DNA of 47,641 nt from Parcubacteria group bacterium CG10_big_fil_rev_8_21_14_0_10_36_14 (GCA_002772895.1 PFCS01000064.1:1-47641); one strand, 5' to 3'; positions 33,455 to 41,209 are shown, numbered from the stretch's first letter. Translations and numbers: made by a program. The notes: generated by a model from the sequence alone, not told the origin.

Positions 33455-34516
33455 ATGAAAAAGAATCCGGATATCAAAATAGTTATTGCGTTTGTTTTAT
33501 TTAGTATCATAGCTTTGACGGCTGTAAGTCTTATTTTATGGCAAGGACTTCGGCCGTTTTTTGTTTCTGAAAAATTTAGTATTATTTTTTCTGAAAAATC
33601 AAAATCTTGCACTAAGTATAGGTTGCTTGACGGGGTTTGTCTCGCGGACGAAGAGTCGGAGAAATATCCGATTACTGTTATGATAGATAATAAATATGAG
33701 GCCAGGCCATGGTCAGGACTTTCTTTTGCCGGGCTTGTTTATGAGGCACCGGTTGAGGGAGGGATAACTAGATTTTTAGCAGTTTTTTCTACTGATAGAG
33801 AGATTGATAAGATAGGTCCGGTGAGGAGCGTTCGTCCATACTTTATTGATTGGGCGATGGAATTTGGCGCAATGCTTTTTCATGTCGGTGGTTCTCCGGA
33901 AGCGTTGGGTATCATAAGTGGAGATACTGATATAAAAGAATTGGATTTGGATCAATATTTTGGCGGTCTTTATTATTGGCGAAGTCAGGATAGGATTGCT
34001 CCGCATAATGTATATACCTCAAGCGAACGTTTGGATAAGGCGAGATTAGCAAAAATTTCTGATCCAATAGTTGATTTTGATGCTTGGCAGTTTAAAGAAG
34101 ATGCTTATGAATCCGAAAGAGGCGATGACGGCAAAATTATTGCAGTAGAGTTTAGCAACTATACCGCTTATGATGCAAAATGGCGATACGATAAAAATAA
34201 AAATATTTACATAAGAGAGGGAGATGAATTGGCTTTAAAAGAAGATACTGGAGCTTTGATTATTGCGAAAAATATTGCTGTGCTTGAAACTAATATTTTG
34301 ATTATAGATTCAATGAGCCGAAGAAAAATTACCACGATTGGAAAGGGCGATGCATTGATTTTTCAGGATGGGAAAAAGGTAGAAGCTGTTTGGGAAAAAG
34401 ATGATATGTGGAGTAGGCTACGATTTTTTGATAAAAATGGAGACGAAATAAAATTTAATCGCGGAACAACTTGGGTAGAAATTGTTTCGGGAGTAGACAA
34501 GGCAACAGAAAAATAA
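33455..34516 (+). CDS. DUF3048 family membrane-anchored protein (YerB-like)
   Basis: 353 residues. An N-terminal transmembrane segment (about 9-30) is followed by an exported DUF3048 domain: VMIDNKYEARPWSGLSFAGL, VYEAPVEGGITRFLAVF, GPVRSVRPYF and FHVGGSPEAL are the family hallmarks. A second C-terminal domain contains the DGKKVEAVWEKDD-type region. The function of the family is unknown; it is an envelope protein, called YerB in Bacillus. Confidence 0.9.
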   Translation: MKKNPDIKIVIAFVLFSIIALTAVSLILWQGLRPFFVSEKFSIIFSEKSKSCTKYRLLDGVCLADEESEKYPITVMIDNKYEARPWSGLSFAGLVYEAPVEGGITRFLAVFSTDREIDKIGPVRSVRPYFIDWAMEFGAMLFHVGGSPEALGIISGDTDIKELDLDQYFGGLYYWRSQDRIAPHNVYTSSERLDKARLAKISDPIVDFDAWQFKEDAYESERGDDGKIIAVEFSNYTAYDAKWRYDKNKNIYIREGDELALKEDTGALIIAKNIAVLETNILIIDSMSRRKITTIGKGDALIFQDGKKVEAVWEKDDMWSRLRFFDKNGDEIKFNRGTTWVEIVSGVDKATEK

Positions 34517-34540
34517 AATTCTAATTTTTTTAATAAAAAT

Positions 34541-34565
34541 AGCAGATAATTATTCTGCTTTTTTG
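34541..34565 (+). terminator. Terminator after the DUF3048 gene
   Basis: AGCAGA (34541-34546) pairs with TCTGCT (34554-34559), then T6. Confidence 0.8.
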
Positions 34566-34644
34566 TTTAGTAATTTTTCTTGGATAATTTGAATATAAAT
34601 TTTTAGTATTGTCCCCCTTTCTTATTATATAGTAAATAATTTTT

Positions 34645-35469
34645 TTATGATTTTGTTAATGTTATTTTTATTATTCGCCGTTTACCGGAGAGATCGCGAT
34701 GGCATTCTATTTTTTTGGGCTGGAAAATTTTCATTGCCAATTTTTCTATTGCTGGTTTTTGTCTTGCGCCAATTTCTATTATCAAAGTTGCATTTTTGGG
34801 GTTCAGCTTTTTTATTTGCCGAAATAATTTTTCATAAATTTCTATGCCAATTTTTCCGCCTATAAGCGCGGATTTTGGTTCATAATGTTTTACATTTGGT
34901 TTTAAGCTTTGCCATTCTTTTTGGGAAAGATAGGGGAGATTTGCGGTTATAATAATATTATCGGGTAATTTTTTGAAAGGTGATAGTAAGTTTCCCTTTT
35001 TGAGTGTGATATTTGTTTTTAATTTTTTTGCATTTTTTCGAGCGAGGACGATAGCACGAGGGCTGATTTCTGTTCCATAAACCCGAGCTTTTGGGAAAAG
35101 TTTTTTTAATGTAATAGCAATAACTCCGCTACCTAATCCGATATCAATAATATTTTTCGGATTTTTTATTTGTTCAATTAGAGTCTCGGTTTCAGGGCGG
35201 GGGATAAGGACATCCGGAGAAACTAAAAAATCATATCCATAAAATTCTTTATGCCCTGTGATATACGCTATGGGCTCGTGTTTCGCTCTGCGATTAATAA
35301 AGCTTTTATATTTTGTAAGTTGCGTTTTGGTTATTTTTTTATCAGGGTGAGCAAATAAAAATTCTTTTGGTTTTTTTATTGTGTAAGATAACAAAATATC
35401 AGCATCCAAAAACGCGCTGTCTGATTTTATTTTTTTTGCGCCCCATTTAAGAGCTTCATTTATCGTCAT
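34645..35469 (-). CDS. prmC: Release factor glutamine methyltransferase
   Basis: Methylates the GGQ glutamine of release factors. 274 residues. The helical N-domain is followed by IPRPETETLIEQI, the SAM-binding IDIGLGSGVIAI, and TANLPYLS, a variant of the NPPY substrate motif with Leu for the first Pro. KSALIGGKIGIEIYEKLF matches the family. It lies downstream of prfA, whose product is its substrate, but a lipoprotein gene with its own terminator lies between. Confidence 0.95.
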   Translation of the reverse strand: MTINEALKWGAKKIKSDSAFLDADILLSYTIKKPKEFLFAHPDKKITKTQLTKYKSFINRRAKHEPIAYITGHKEFYGYDFLVSPDVLIPRPETETLIEQIKNPKNIIDIGLGSGVIAITLKKLFPKARVYGTEISPRAIVLARKNAKKLKTNITLKKGNLLSPFKKLPDNIIITANLPYLSQKEWQSLKPNVKHYEPKSALIGGKIGIEIYEKLFRQIKKLNPKNATLIIEIGARQKPAIEKLAMKIFQPKKIECHRDLSGKRRIIKITLTKS

Positions 35470-35482
35470 ATTGTTTTATAAA

Positions 35483-35507
35483 GAAAAAGGCTCCGAAAAA
35501 CTCGGAG
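35483..35507 (-). terminator. Terminator of the cysteine-rich lipoprotein gene
   Basis: CTCCGA (35491-35496) pairs with TCGGAG (35502-35507); on the minus strand it is followed by CCTTTTTCTTT. It lies between the lipoprotein gene and prmC. Confidence 0.85.
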
Positions 35508-35514
35508 TTAAGGT

Positions 35515-36102
35515 CTAAAAAGAAAGGCATTTTGCAAATGGCGAATGCCAAACATTATTGCAAGAAGTCAGCCTTCCGATTTCCCAAAGGTAAATATCCG
35601 GTGGAGTAATAATGATATTTTCATTTTGGATAGCAGTTCGCCACATACACGGACATTCCTTTGATGGTTTTAGTCCCTTTGCTTCACAAAGCGCATCCGG
35701 AGCTTTCAGTCCTTCTGTAGACTTTTCGTCATATCCAATAAATTGCCAATTTTCTTCACTGCATTTTAGATTGGTATAAAACGGTTTTACCATTTTTATA
35801 ACAAGGCAATCCCGTTTTAGTTTTTCGTCCGGACTAAATTTTGTTTTAAGGCATTGCCATTCGGGTTGAGGTATGGGATTTATTGCCATAACATCTTGGA
35901 TGCAAGACCAGATTTTATCAATTCTACCATCAATTCTGGCTAAATCAACTTGATATCCGCCTGTATCAACCTGGATACCTTTTGGAGTTGTAGCATTCGG
36001 ATTTACAGAGTAGTCTGTTATGGTCTGATAGTAATTTTCATAACAATCATTATCCTTTTCGCAGGTGAAAAGAAATATAAAAAGAACGAATAACCTTTTC
36101 AT
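35515..36102 (-). CDS. Cysteine-rich lipoprotein-like protein, unknown function
   Basis: 195 residues. The N-terminus MKRLFVLFIFLFTC has the form of a lipoprotein signal (lipobox LFTC, C14), though short. The mature part has about ten more cysteines spread over its length (NDC, WSC, WQC, RDC, LKC, ALC, KECPC, TSC, AKC), suggesting a disulfide-bonded exported protein. No family recognised. The Shine-Dalgarno AGGAAGGA lies in the last codons of prfA, 3 nt upstream of the start, and a terminator follows, so it reads as an insert in the prfA-prmC unit. Confidence 0.7.
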   Translation of the reverse strand: MKRLFVLFIFLFTCEKDNDCYENYYQTITDYSVNPNATTPKGIQVDTGGYQVDLARIDGRIDKIWSCIQDVMAINPIPQPEWQCLKTKFSPDEKLKRDCLVIKMVKPFYTNLKCSEENWQFIGYDEKSTEGLKAPDALCEAKGLKPSKECPCMWRTAIQNENIIITPPDIYLWEIGRLTSCNNVWHSPFAKCLSF

Positions 36103-36105
36103 TAT

Positions 36106-37131
36106 TTATCCTTCCTGTTTGTTCATTATTTTTAATTTTTCAATAATTGGTTTTATCCCGCCATTTAATATTTTTTCCATATTATGCCAAGATTCTTTTA
36201 TGCGATGGTCTGTTATTCTGTCCTGTGGATAATTGTATGTTCGTATTTTTTCGCTTCGGTCGCCAGAACCAACCTGACTTTTCCTTTTTTCTGCTTCTTC
36301 TTTTTTCTGTTTTTCTTCTTCAAGAGTAAAAAGGCGAGCGCGCAAAATTTCCATTGCTTTAGCGCGGTTTTGTTGTTGGCTTCGTTCATCCTGACAAGCG
36401 ACAACCAGTCCTGTTGGAAGGTGTGTAATACGAATTGCAGAGTAAGTGGTGTTTACGGATTGTCCGCCTGCGCCTTGTGATGTGGAGGTTTCTACTTTTA
36501 GATCTTTTGGGTTAATTTTTAGCTCTATTTCATCAACTTCAGGCATTACGGCAACAGTAGCGGCAGAAGTATGTATGCGTCCGCTTTTTTCTGTTTCCGG
36601 AATTCTTTGGACACGATGAACGCCACTTTCATATTTTAGCCAGCCATAAACACTAGTGCCATTAATTTCGGCAATTATTTCTTTAAATCCACCAATACCA
36701 ATGCGGTTTGAAGAGAGAATGTTTGTTTTCCATCCCATATCTTCAGCAAAACGCGAATACATTCTAAAAAGGTTGGCGGCAAATAAAGCGGCTTCATCTC
36801 CGCCTGTTCCGGCACGAATTTCCAGGATAACGGATTTTTCATCCGCCGGATCTTTTGGTGAAAGAAGATTTTGAAGCTCGGCTTCTATTTTTTCTTTTTC
36901 TTTGATAACTTCTGGAAGCTCATCTTCTAACCCGGGTTCTGTTTCCGCAAGTTTTATATCTTGATTTATTTTCTCAAGTTTTTCCGCAATATCGGATATT
37001 TCTTTTAATTCAGTATATTCTTTATTAAGTTTTTGGAATTTTTTTGTATCAGAAAATATCGTCGGTAGAGATAACTGACTTTCCAGTTCTTTAACCCGCT
37101 GTTCAATTTTTTGTAATTTCTCTTTGTTCAT
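36106..37131 (-). CDS. prfA: Peptide chain release factor 1
   Basis: Recognises UAA and UAG. 341 residues. [20 protein letters not shown] carries the GGQ that triggers hydrolysis; the residue after GGQ is Ser where His is common. [20 protein letters not shown] and the C-terminal [13 protein letters not shown] are RF1-type. The N-terminal coiled coil is normal. rpmE lies upstream with a terminator between, and a lipoprotein gene starts 3 nt after its stop. Confidence 0.96.
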   Translation of the reverse strand: MNKEKLQKIEQRVKELESQLSLPTIFSDTKKFQKLNKEYTELKEISDIAEKLEKINQDIKLAETEPGLEDELPEVIKEKEKIEAELQNLLSPKDPADEKSVILEIRAGTGGDEAALFAANLFRMYSRFAEDMGWKTNILSSNRIGIGGFKEIIAEINGTSVYGWLKYESGVHRVQRIPETEKSGRIHTSAATVAVMPEVDEIELKINPKDLKVETSTSQGAGGQSVNTTYSAIRITHLPTGLVVACQDERSQQQNRAKAMEILRARLFTLEEEKQKKEEAEKRKSQVGSGDRSEKIRTYNYPQDRITDHRIKESWHNMEKILNGGIKPIIEKLKIMNKQEG

Positions 37132-37164
37132 AATCTAAGAATATAATAATTTAACAATTTAATC

Positions 37165-37196
37165 AAAAATCCGCCGAGCTGGAAAGCAGCGGCGGA
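37165..37196 (-). terminator. rpmE terminator
   Basis: TCCGCCG (37170-37176) pairs with CGGCGGA (37190-37196); on the minus strand followed by TTTTTG. It separates rpmE from prfA. Confidence 0.85.
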
Positions 37197-37215
37197 CTTT
37201 AAAATAAAAATTTAA

Positions 37216-37524
37216 CTATTTTTCAGTTTCTTCTGTTTTTACCTTTTTTACTTTTTCTGCGCGTTTTTTTGCTTGAGCTCTACGTTTTACGGCTTTACCT
37301 TTTCTATCTTTTCCGACAGATTCTTTTTTAGCCATTTTTTCTTGAAATTTTTCTACACGTCTTGCGGTATCAACTATCTTTTGCTTTCCAGTATAAAACG
37401 GATGACAGTTTGAGCAAAGTTCTGTTTTTATTTCCGGTTCTGTTGAACCAATAACAAACTCCATGCCACAAGCGCATGTGATTTTTGCATTTTTGTGATA
37501 AGTTGGATGAATGTCTTTTTTCAT
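37216..37524 (-). CDS. rpmE: 50S ribosomal protein L31
   Basis: 102 residues. The L31 core has [11 protein letters not shown], the first zinc pair CACG, and [24 protein letters not shown]. The four-cysteine zinc form is kept. About 35 extra lysine-rich residues follow the core ([17 protein letters not shown]), likely an rRNA-binding tail. The promoter overlaps that of the divergent gene at 37642. Confidence 0.95.
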   Translation of the reverse strand: MKKDIHPTYHKNAKITCACGMEFVIGSTEPEIKTELCSNCHPFYTGKQKIVDTARRVEKFQEKMAKKESVGKDRKGKAVKRRAQAKKRAEKVKKVKTEETEK

Positions 37525-37578
37525 AAAAATTAGCTTTTAACTTTTAGCTTGATTAGTTTTTTTAAACTATATAAATGT

Positions 37579-37607
37579 ATGTTATCATATCCTTGACAAA
37601 TTGTCAA
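37579..37607 (-). promoter_or_regulatory. rpmE promoter
   Basis: Minus strand TTGACA (37607-37602), 17 nt ending TGA, TAACAT (37584-37579). It overlaps the divergent promoter by 15 bp. Confidence 0.65.
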
Positions 37608-37621
37608 TATTGTGCTATATT
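37593..37621 (+). promoter_or_regulatory. Promoter of the 37642 orphan gene
   Basis: TTGACA (37593-37598), 17 nt ending TGC, TATATT (37616-37621): consensus -35, optimal spacing, extended -10. The -35 is half of TTGACAAATTGTCAA, whose other half is the rpmE -35. Confidence 0.8.
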
Positions 37622-37641
37622 ATGGACAAAGAGGAGACGAG

Positions 37642-38022
37642 ATGACCAATTTTCTGCTTTTTTTAATTTTTGTTTTTCTTATTGCTATCTTTGTGATGCA
37701 ATTTGCGTCTTTGCTCGGACAAACCAAGAAAAATGCTGAAGTTGAGAAAAAGATACAACTTGAGCAAGAGTTGTTTCATAAGAGTATTAGCATCATTCGG
37801 GAACGGGAAACCCATTTCGTCAAAACGGTCTACACTTATATCGTAAGAGATGAAAGCCCTGTTGTCACATATCTTGTGCATAATGACGGCTCAGAGCGAA
37901 TTTCTGTAGCAACCAATAAGCAAAAAAGCCCTCGTTTGAATATTTATGGAACAGACCAAATAAAGCTCCTTGGAGCGGCTATTCAGCACCAGAAAGGGTC
38001 GCTTTTCGATAGAGAAGAATAG
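37642..38022 (+). CDS. Small membrane-anchored protein, unknown function
   Basis: 126 residues from ATG 37642, chosen because of the AGAGGAG Shine-Dalgarno before it; the TTG start at 37612 lies inside the promoter. One N-terminal hydrophobic segment (about 4-24) is followed by a helix (about 28-55) and a small beta-rich domain (VYTYIVRDESPVVTYLVHN, RLNIYGTDQIKLLG). No family recognised. It stands alone between rpmE and rpsB, with its own promoter and terminator. Confidence 0.68.
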   Translation: MTNFLLFLIFVFLIAIFVMQFASLLGQTKKNAEVEKKIQLEQELFHKSISIIRERETHFVKTVYTYIVRDESPVVTYLVHNDGSERISVATNKQKSPRLNIYGTDQIKLLGAAIQHQKGSLFDREE

Positions 38023-38032
38023 ACTCATATTT

Positions 38033-38064
38033 AGCGCCTTAATAAACATCAAGGCGCTTTTTTT
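38033..38064 (+). terminator. Terminator of the 37642 gene
   Basis: AGCGCCTT (38033-38040) and AAGGCGCT (38051-38058) followed by T7. Confidence 0.93.
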
Positions 38065-38083
38065 GTCTAAAATAACCGTCGGG

Positions 38084-38112
38084 TTGACAGATATTTACAA
38101 ATATGATAATTT
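38084..38112 (+). promoter_or_regulatory. rpsB-tsf promoter
   Basis: TTGACA (38084-38089), 17 nt ending TGA, TAATTT (38107-38112): extended -10. The leader to ATG 38208 is about 90 nt. Confidence 0.75.
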
Positions 38113-38141
38113 ATTATAAAATATAAATAAATAATCCCACA

Positions 38142-38198
38142 CATCTTGCATTTCCTTAAATCGTATGAGAAATTTAAGGGCAACCGGCAGGATGGAGG
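38142..38198 (+). promoter_or_regulatory. Structured rpsB leader, candidate autoregulatory site
   Basis: The outer stem CATCTTGC (38142-38149) pairs with GCAGGATG (38187-38194), one G-U. The inner stem is CCTTAAAT (38154-38161) with ATTTAAGG (38172-38179). The outer stem ends in the first G of the Shine-Dalgarno GGAGG (38194-38198). This could let S2 protein or the stem itself limit ribosome access. Confidence 0.55.
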
Positions 38199-38207
38199 TC
38201 AAATAAT

Positions 38208-38987
38208 ATGGCAAATCTTCCAGCTTTATTGGAAATGCTAAAAGCAGGCGCCCATTTTGGGCACCGAACATCAAAATGGCATCCTAATATGGAGCCATTC
38301 ATTTTTACGGACAGAAATGGAGTCCACATCATTAACCTGGAAAAAACTCAGGAACAGCTTGAAAAAGCCGGAGAATTTTTGAAAAATCTAGGAATGGAAG
38401 GCGGGACTCTTCTTTTTGTTGGAACAAAAAAACAAGCTCAAGATATTGTTTGCGAAGCAGCGACAAAATGCGAAATGCCTTATGTAAAGGAACGCTGGAT
38501 TGGCGGAACGTTAACCAATTTTCCAACAATCAAAAAAAGAGTTGACCATTTTGTTGATTTGGAAAATAAACAGAAAACAGGCGGACTTGATAAATATACC
38601 AAAAAAGAACAAAATGACTTTGGTAAAGAGATAGAAGGGTTAAGAAGAAGGATAGGCGGACTCGTAAGACTTCCTAAACTTCCTGACGCAATATTTATTC
38701 TTGATGTAAAAACAGAAAAAACGGCTTTGCGTGAAGCTAAGAAAAAAAATATACCGGTTGTTGCCGTTTGTGATACCAATGTTAATCCAGATGGAATTAA
38801 ATATCCTATCCCTGCAAATGATGATGCTTTAAAATCAATAAAGATTATTATAGAGTATATTGCAGAAGCGTTTAAAGAAGGAAAAGACCTTGCTCCGGCA
38901 AAAGAACAGATGAAAAAAATTCAAGAAGAAAAGAAAAAAGAATCAGGTAAAGAATCAGCAGAGAAAAAGGATAAAAAACAATTTTAA
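38208..38987 (+). CDS. rpsB: 30S ribosomal protein S2
   Basis: 259 residues. It opens with LLKAGAHFGHRTSKWHPNMEPFIF-type S2 sequence, contains FVGTKKQAQDIV, RWIGGTLTNFPTIKKR and LPDAIFILDV, and keeps VPVVAVCDTNVNPDGIKYPIPANDDALKSI. The C-terminal 35 residues are a lysine/glutamate tail. It is co-transcribed with tsf. Unlike most housekeeping genes here it has a clear GGAGG Shine-Dalgarno, set in a folded leader. Confidence 0.98.
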   Translation: MANLPALLEMLKAGAHFGHRTSKWHPNMEPFIFTDRNGVHIINLEKTQEQLEKAGEFLKNLGMEGGTLLFVGTKKQAQDIVCEAATKCEMPYVKERWIGGTLTNFPTIKKRVDHFVDLENKQKTGGLDKYTKKEQNDFGKEIEGLRRRIGGLVRLPKLPDAIFILDVKTEKTALREAKKKNIPVVAVCDTNVNPDGIKYPIPANDDALKSIKIIIEYIAEAFKEGKDLAPAKEQMKKIQEEKKKESGKESAEKKDKKQF

Positions 38988-39015
38988 TAAATATAAAAAT
39001 CTATAATCAAAGCAT

Positions 39016-39597
39016 ATGAATATAGAATTAATCACCAAACTTCGTCGGATGACCGGGTGCGGAATGATGGATTGTAAAGCCGTGCTTGAAGAAGTAGGCG
39101 AAGATTTGGAAAAAGCCGCAGAAGCGCTTCGTAAAAAGGGGATTGCAAAAGCCGCAAAACGTGGAGAACGCGAAACTCGTGAAGGGCTTGTTGTAAGCTA
39201 TATTCACTCAAATAATAGAATTGGAGTTTTATTGGAGCTTTTATCAGAAACGGATTTTGTAGCAATGAATGAAGGATTCCGCGAGCTCGCTAATGATATT
39301 GCAATGCATATTGTGGCAATGAGCCCAATATATTTATCCGAAGCAGACGTTCCGGAAGAAGTTTTAAATAAAGAAAAAGAAATTTATGCGGAAGAATTTG
39401 CAGGCAGTGGCAAACCGCAGGAAGTTGTGGATAAAATCGTTGAAGGAAAGTTAAGCAAATTTTATGAAGAGACCTGTCTATTGAATCAGAGATTTATAAA
39501 AGATGAAGATATAACTATAGACGAATTGGTGAAAGGAAAAGTTGGCGTAGTCGGAGAGAATATCCAGATTGGAAAATTTGCGAGATTTGAAATATAA
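39016..39597 (+). CDS. tsf: Elongation factor Ts, short form
   Basis: Nucleotide exchange factor for EF-Tu. 193 residues against nearly 290 in E. coli, as in other short bacterial forms. The N-terminal UBA-like domain has LRRMTGCGMMDCKAVLEE, with an extra Cys for the usual Gly-Ala. ETDFVAMNEGF is the Phe/Asp EF-Tu contact block. The second core subdomain is reduced. It follows rpsB by 28 nt and ends with a terminator. Confidence 0.96.
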   Translation: MNIELITKLRRMTGCGMMDCKAVLEEVGEDLEKAAEALRKKGIAKAAKRGERETREGLVVSYIHSNNRIGVLLELLSETDFVAMNEGFRELANDIAMHIVAMSPIYLSEADVPEEVLNKEKEIYAEEFAGSGKPQEVVDKIVEGKLSKFYEETCLLNQRFIKDEDITIDELVKGKVGVVGENIQIGKFARFEI

Positions 39598-39640
39598 CCG
39601 CCACGGATTTTATTACACAAAAAACACAGATATAATTAAG

Positions 39641-39663
39641 ACTGCCAAAAAAGGCGGTTTTAA
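39641..39663 (+). terminator. rpsB-tsf terminator
   Basis: ACTGCC (39641-39646) pairs with GGCGGT (39653-39658), one G-U, then TTTT. It is weaker than the others. Confidence 0.65.
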
Positions 39664-39698
39664 TTTGTATAAAATTCATCACATCTGCTATGATATTT

Positions 39699-39723
39699 AT
39701 GTGCAGAATTGGATTCTGCACAT
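39699..39723. repeat. REP-like hairpin upstream of the transposase
   Basis: ATGTGCAGAAT (39699-39709), loop TGG, ATTCTGCACAT (39713-39723): perfect 11-bp stem, 20 nt before the transposase start. Confidence 0.85.
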
Positions 39724-39743
39724 AAGAAAAATAAAAAAAATTT

Positions 39744-40430
39744 ATGGCTAGACCAACATTATCAATAAATGATCATGCGCATATTTATAATAGAGGAGTA
39801 GATAAGCGCATTATATTTAATGAAAGCGCGGATTATACAAGATTTATTCATGCTTTGTATGTATGCAATGATACGGAATTTACTGCAAAAAATTTAAAAC
39901 GTACAATTAAAGATGTGCAGAATCCAATTCTGAACATTGGAGAACGAACAGGTGAGAGATTGGTAGATATCTTGTGCCTTACATTGATGCCTAATCACTA
40001 TCATTTATTATTAAGACAAAATATTGATAGGGGAATATCTAAATTTATGCATAAAATTAGTATCGCTTATACGCTATATTTTAATTTAAAAAATGAACGA
40101 AAGGGTTCCTTGTTTGAGGGCAAGTATAAATATAAAATTATAAATAACGAGCAGTATTTGGTTTATCTATCGCAATATATCCATTTAAATCCAATAAAAA
40201 TTATAGAGCCGAAATGGAAAGAGAGGGGGATAACTAATTGGAAACAGACAAATGTTTTTTTGGAAACGTATAAATGGTCCAGTTATCAGGATTATATTGG
40301 CATTAAAAATTTTCCTTCCGTTATTAATCTGGGACTGTTAGAAAAATATTATAAAACGCCAAAAGAATATAAAAAGTTTGTGAATGGTTATTCAGTTGAT
40401 GACTTGGCGAAAATAAAAGGTTTGATTTGA
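39744..40430 (+). CDS. REP-associated tyrosine transposase (Y1_Tnp, IS200-like)
   Basis: 228 residues of HUH superfamily, RAYT type. LMPNHYHLLL gives the metal-binding HxH (H85, H87), and YLSQYIHLNP gives the catalytic tyrosine (Y145) and the NP motif. NRGVDKR near the N-terminus is typical. It would nick and join single-stranded REP DNA. REP hairpins lie 20 nt upstream and at the stop codon, and a third falls within the coding sequence (residues 57-65). No Shine-Dalgarno. Length is normal for the family. Confidence 0.93.
   Translation: MARPTLSINDHAHIYNRGVDKRIIFNESADYTRFIHALYVCNDTEFTAKNLKRTIKDVQNPILNIGERTGERLVDILCLTLMPNHYHLLLRQNIDRGISKFMHKISIAYTLYFNLKNERKGSLFEGKYKYKIINNEQYLVYLSQYIHLNPIKIIEPKWKERGITNWKQTNVFLETYKWSSYQDYIGIKNFPSVINLGLLEKYYKTPKEYKKFVNGYSVDDLAKIKGLI
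39913..39937. repeat. REP-like hairpin inside the transposase gene
   Basis: ATGTGCAGAAT, loop CCA, ATTCTGAACAT. It is the flanking REP in inverted orientation with one change; it encodes residues 57-65 in frame. Confidence 0.8.
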
Positions 40431-40454
40431 TGTGCAGAATTGGATTTTGCACAT
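40430..40454. repeat. REP-like hairpin at the transposase stop codon
   Basis: ATGTGCAGAAT, loop TGG, ATTTTGCACAT: the same element as 39699-39723 with one change that keeps a G-U pair. Its first base is the last base of the stop codon. Confidence 0.85.
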
Positions 40455-40474
40455 TAGGGGATGTGTAAAATTTA

Positions 40475-40508
40475 AAAAAGACCACCCGTAATTTTGGGCG
40501 GTTTTTTA
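40475..40508. terminator. Terminator between transposase and the decayed cassette
   Basis: ACCACCC pairs with GGGCGGT (one mismatch), with A-run and T-run on opposite sides, so it can serve both strands. It ends the minus-strand cassette at 40568-41106. Confidence 0.75.
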
Positions 40509-40567
40509 GTTATGTGTTTTGAGATTTTTTATTGCTTTTGAATTTAGTTCGACTGTGAGTGCATACT

Positions 40568-40657
40568 TTACTCGTCTGCAGATGAAATTAACAACGAGTA
40601 GTTGCATGAGAGAGTGGGATCATTTTTGCCATTATCTAGGAGCTCTTTTTTTGTCAT
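40568..40657 (-). CDS. Tiny ORF, third gene of the decayed cassette
   Basis: 29 codons (MTKKELLDNG start, SSADE end). AAAGGAG precedes the ATG, which overlaps the restored stop of the preceding gene as ATGA. Family unknown; it may itself be a remnant. Confidence 0.4.
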   Translation of the reverse strand: MTKKELLDNGKNDPTLSCNYSLLISSADE

Positions 40658-40747
40658 TTTGCGTCTCCTTTTAGTTTTGAGATTTCGATGTCTATTTTTG
40701 CGAGTTTATCCAAGAGATCTTTTTTTTTGATACTCAAGGCTTTCCAT
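40654..40747 (-). pseudogene. Short cassette gene with frameshift in a T9 run
   Basis: AAAGGAG leads to ATG 40747 (MESLEYQ). The frame soon stops at 40706, but removing one base of the T9 run (40720-40728) gives a continuous ORF of about 30 codons ending KIDIEISKLKGDAK at 40654. The stop then overlaps the next start as ATGA. The ATGA overlap supports the second frame as real. Confidence 0.55.
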
Positions 40748-40804
40748 TTTTTCTCCTTTATTTTCTGTGCATCTTATTTTTTCAGCCAGTCTTTTCATGT
40801 TTTT

Positions 40805-41106
40805 CTAGGCTTTTTTATCAGAACTGGCTCTGAGCAATGTTTTATGTTCTAGCTTTATAGTTTTTCTATCTGGAGTAATTGTCCGAGCATTAGCGCCACA
40901 ATCAATTGATTCAACCCAGCATTCTTTAATGGTCGCGCCTTTTACGGTCAGCTTAACATCAAATAGCCCGCCACCGCCATGAAAAGTTTTCGCGCCAAGA
41001 TTGTTTCATCGCCATCACGAAGAACAATTTTTTTCCCTAATTTCATAAAATTGCCTTCGCAATCGCAAGTATAAAACAATATTTGCCATTCTGATTTTTG
41101 TGTCAC
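40805..41106 (-). pseudogene. Frameshifted orphan gene, first of the decayed cassette
   Basis: GGGGAGGA (41118-41111) precedes GTG 41106. Frame one reads VTQKSEWQILFYTCDCEGNF then KIVLRDGDETILARK and stops at 40948. Restoring one base near 40982-40990 continues as FHGGGGLFDVKLTVKGATIK and on to a stop at 40805, about 100 residues in all. The protein looks like a small beta-rich domain with cysteines; no family recognised. It is divergent from gap. Confidence 0.6.
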
Positions 41107-41159
41107 ACGTTCCTCCCCTTTGTTATAACATTAATTTATTTTTATAAAATTTACAAGGG

Positions 41160-41168
41160 TGGTATAAT
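41160..41168 (+). promoter_or_regulatory. Extended -10 of the gap promoter
   Basis: TGG directly followed by TATAAT (41163-41168). A weak -35 (TTTATA, 41141-41146) lies 16 nt upstream. Confidence 0.6.
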
Positions 41169-41209
41169 TATATAAAAGTAAATTAACTATTAATTAGTTG
41201 AATAATTTT

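Noticed and set aside
39598-39632. Heptamer-like CACGGATTTTATTACAC stretch after tsf
   Set aside because: The period-7 pattern is too weak here to call an array.
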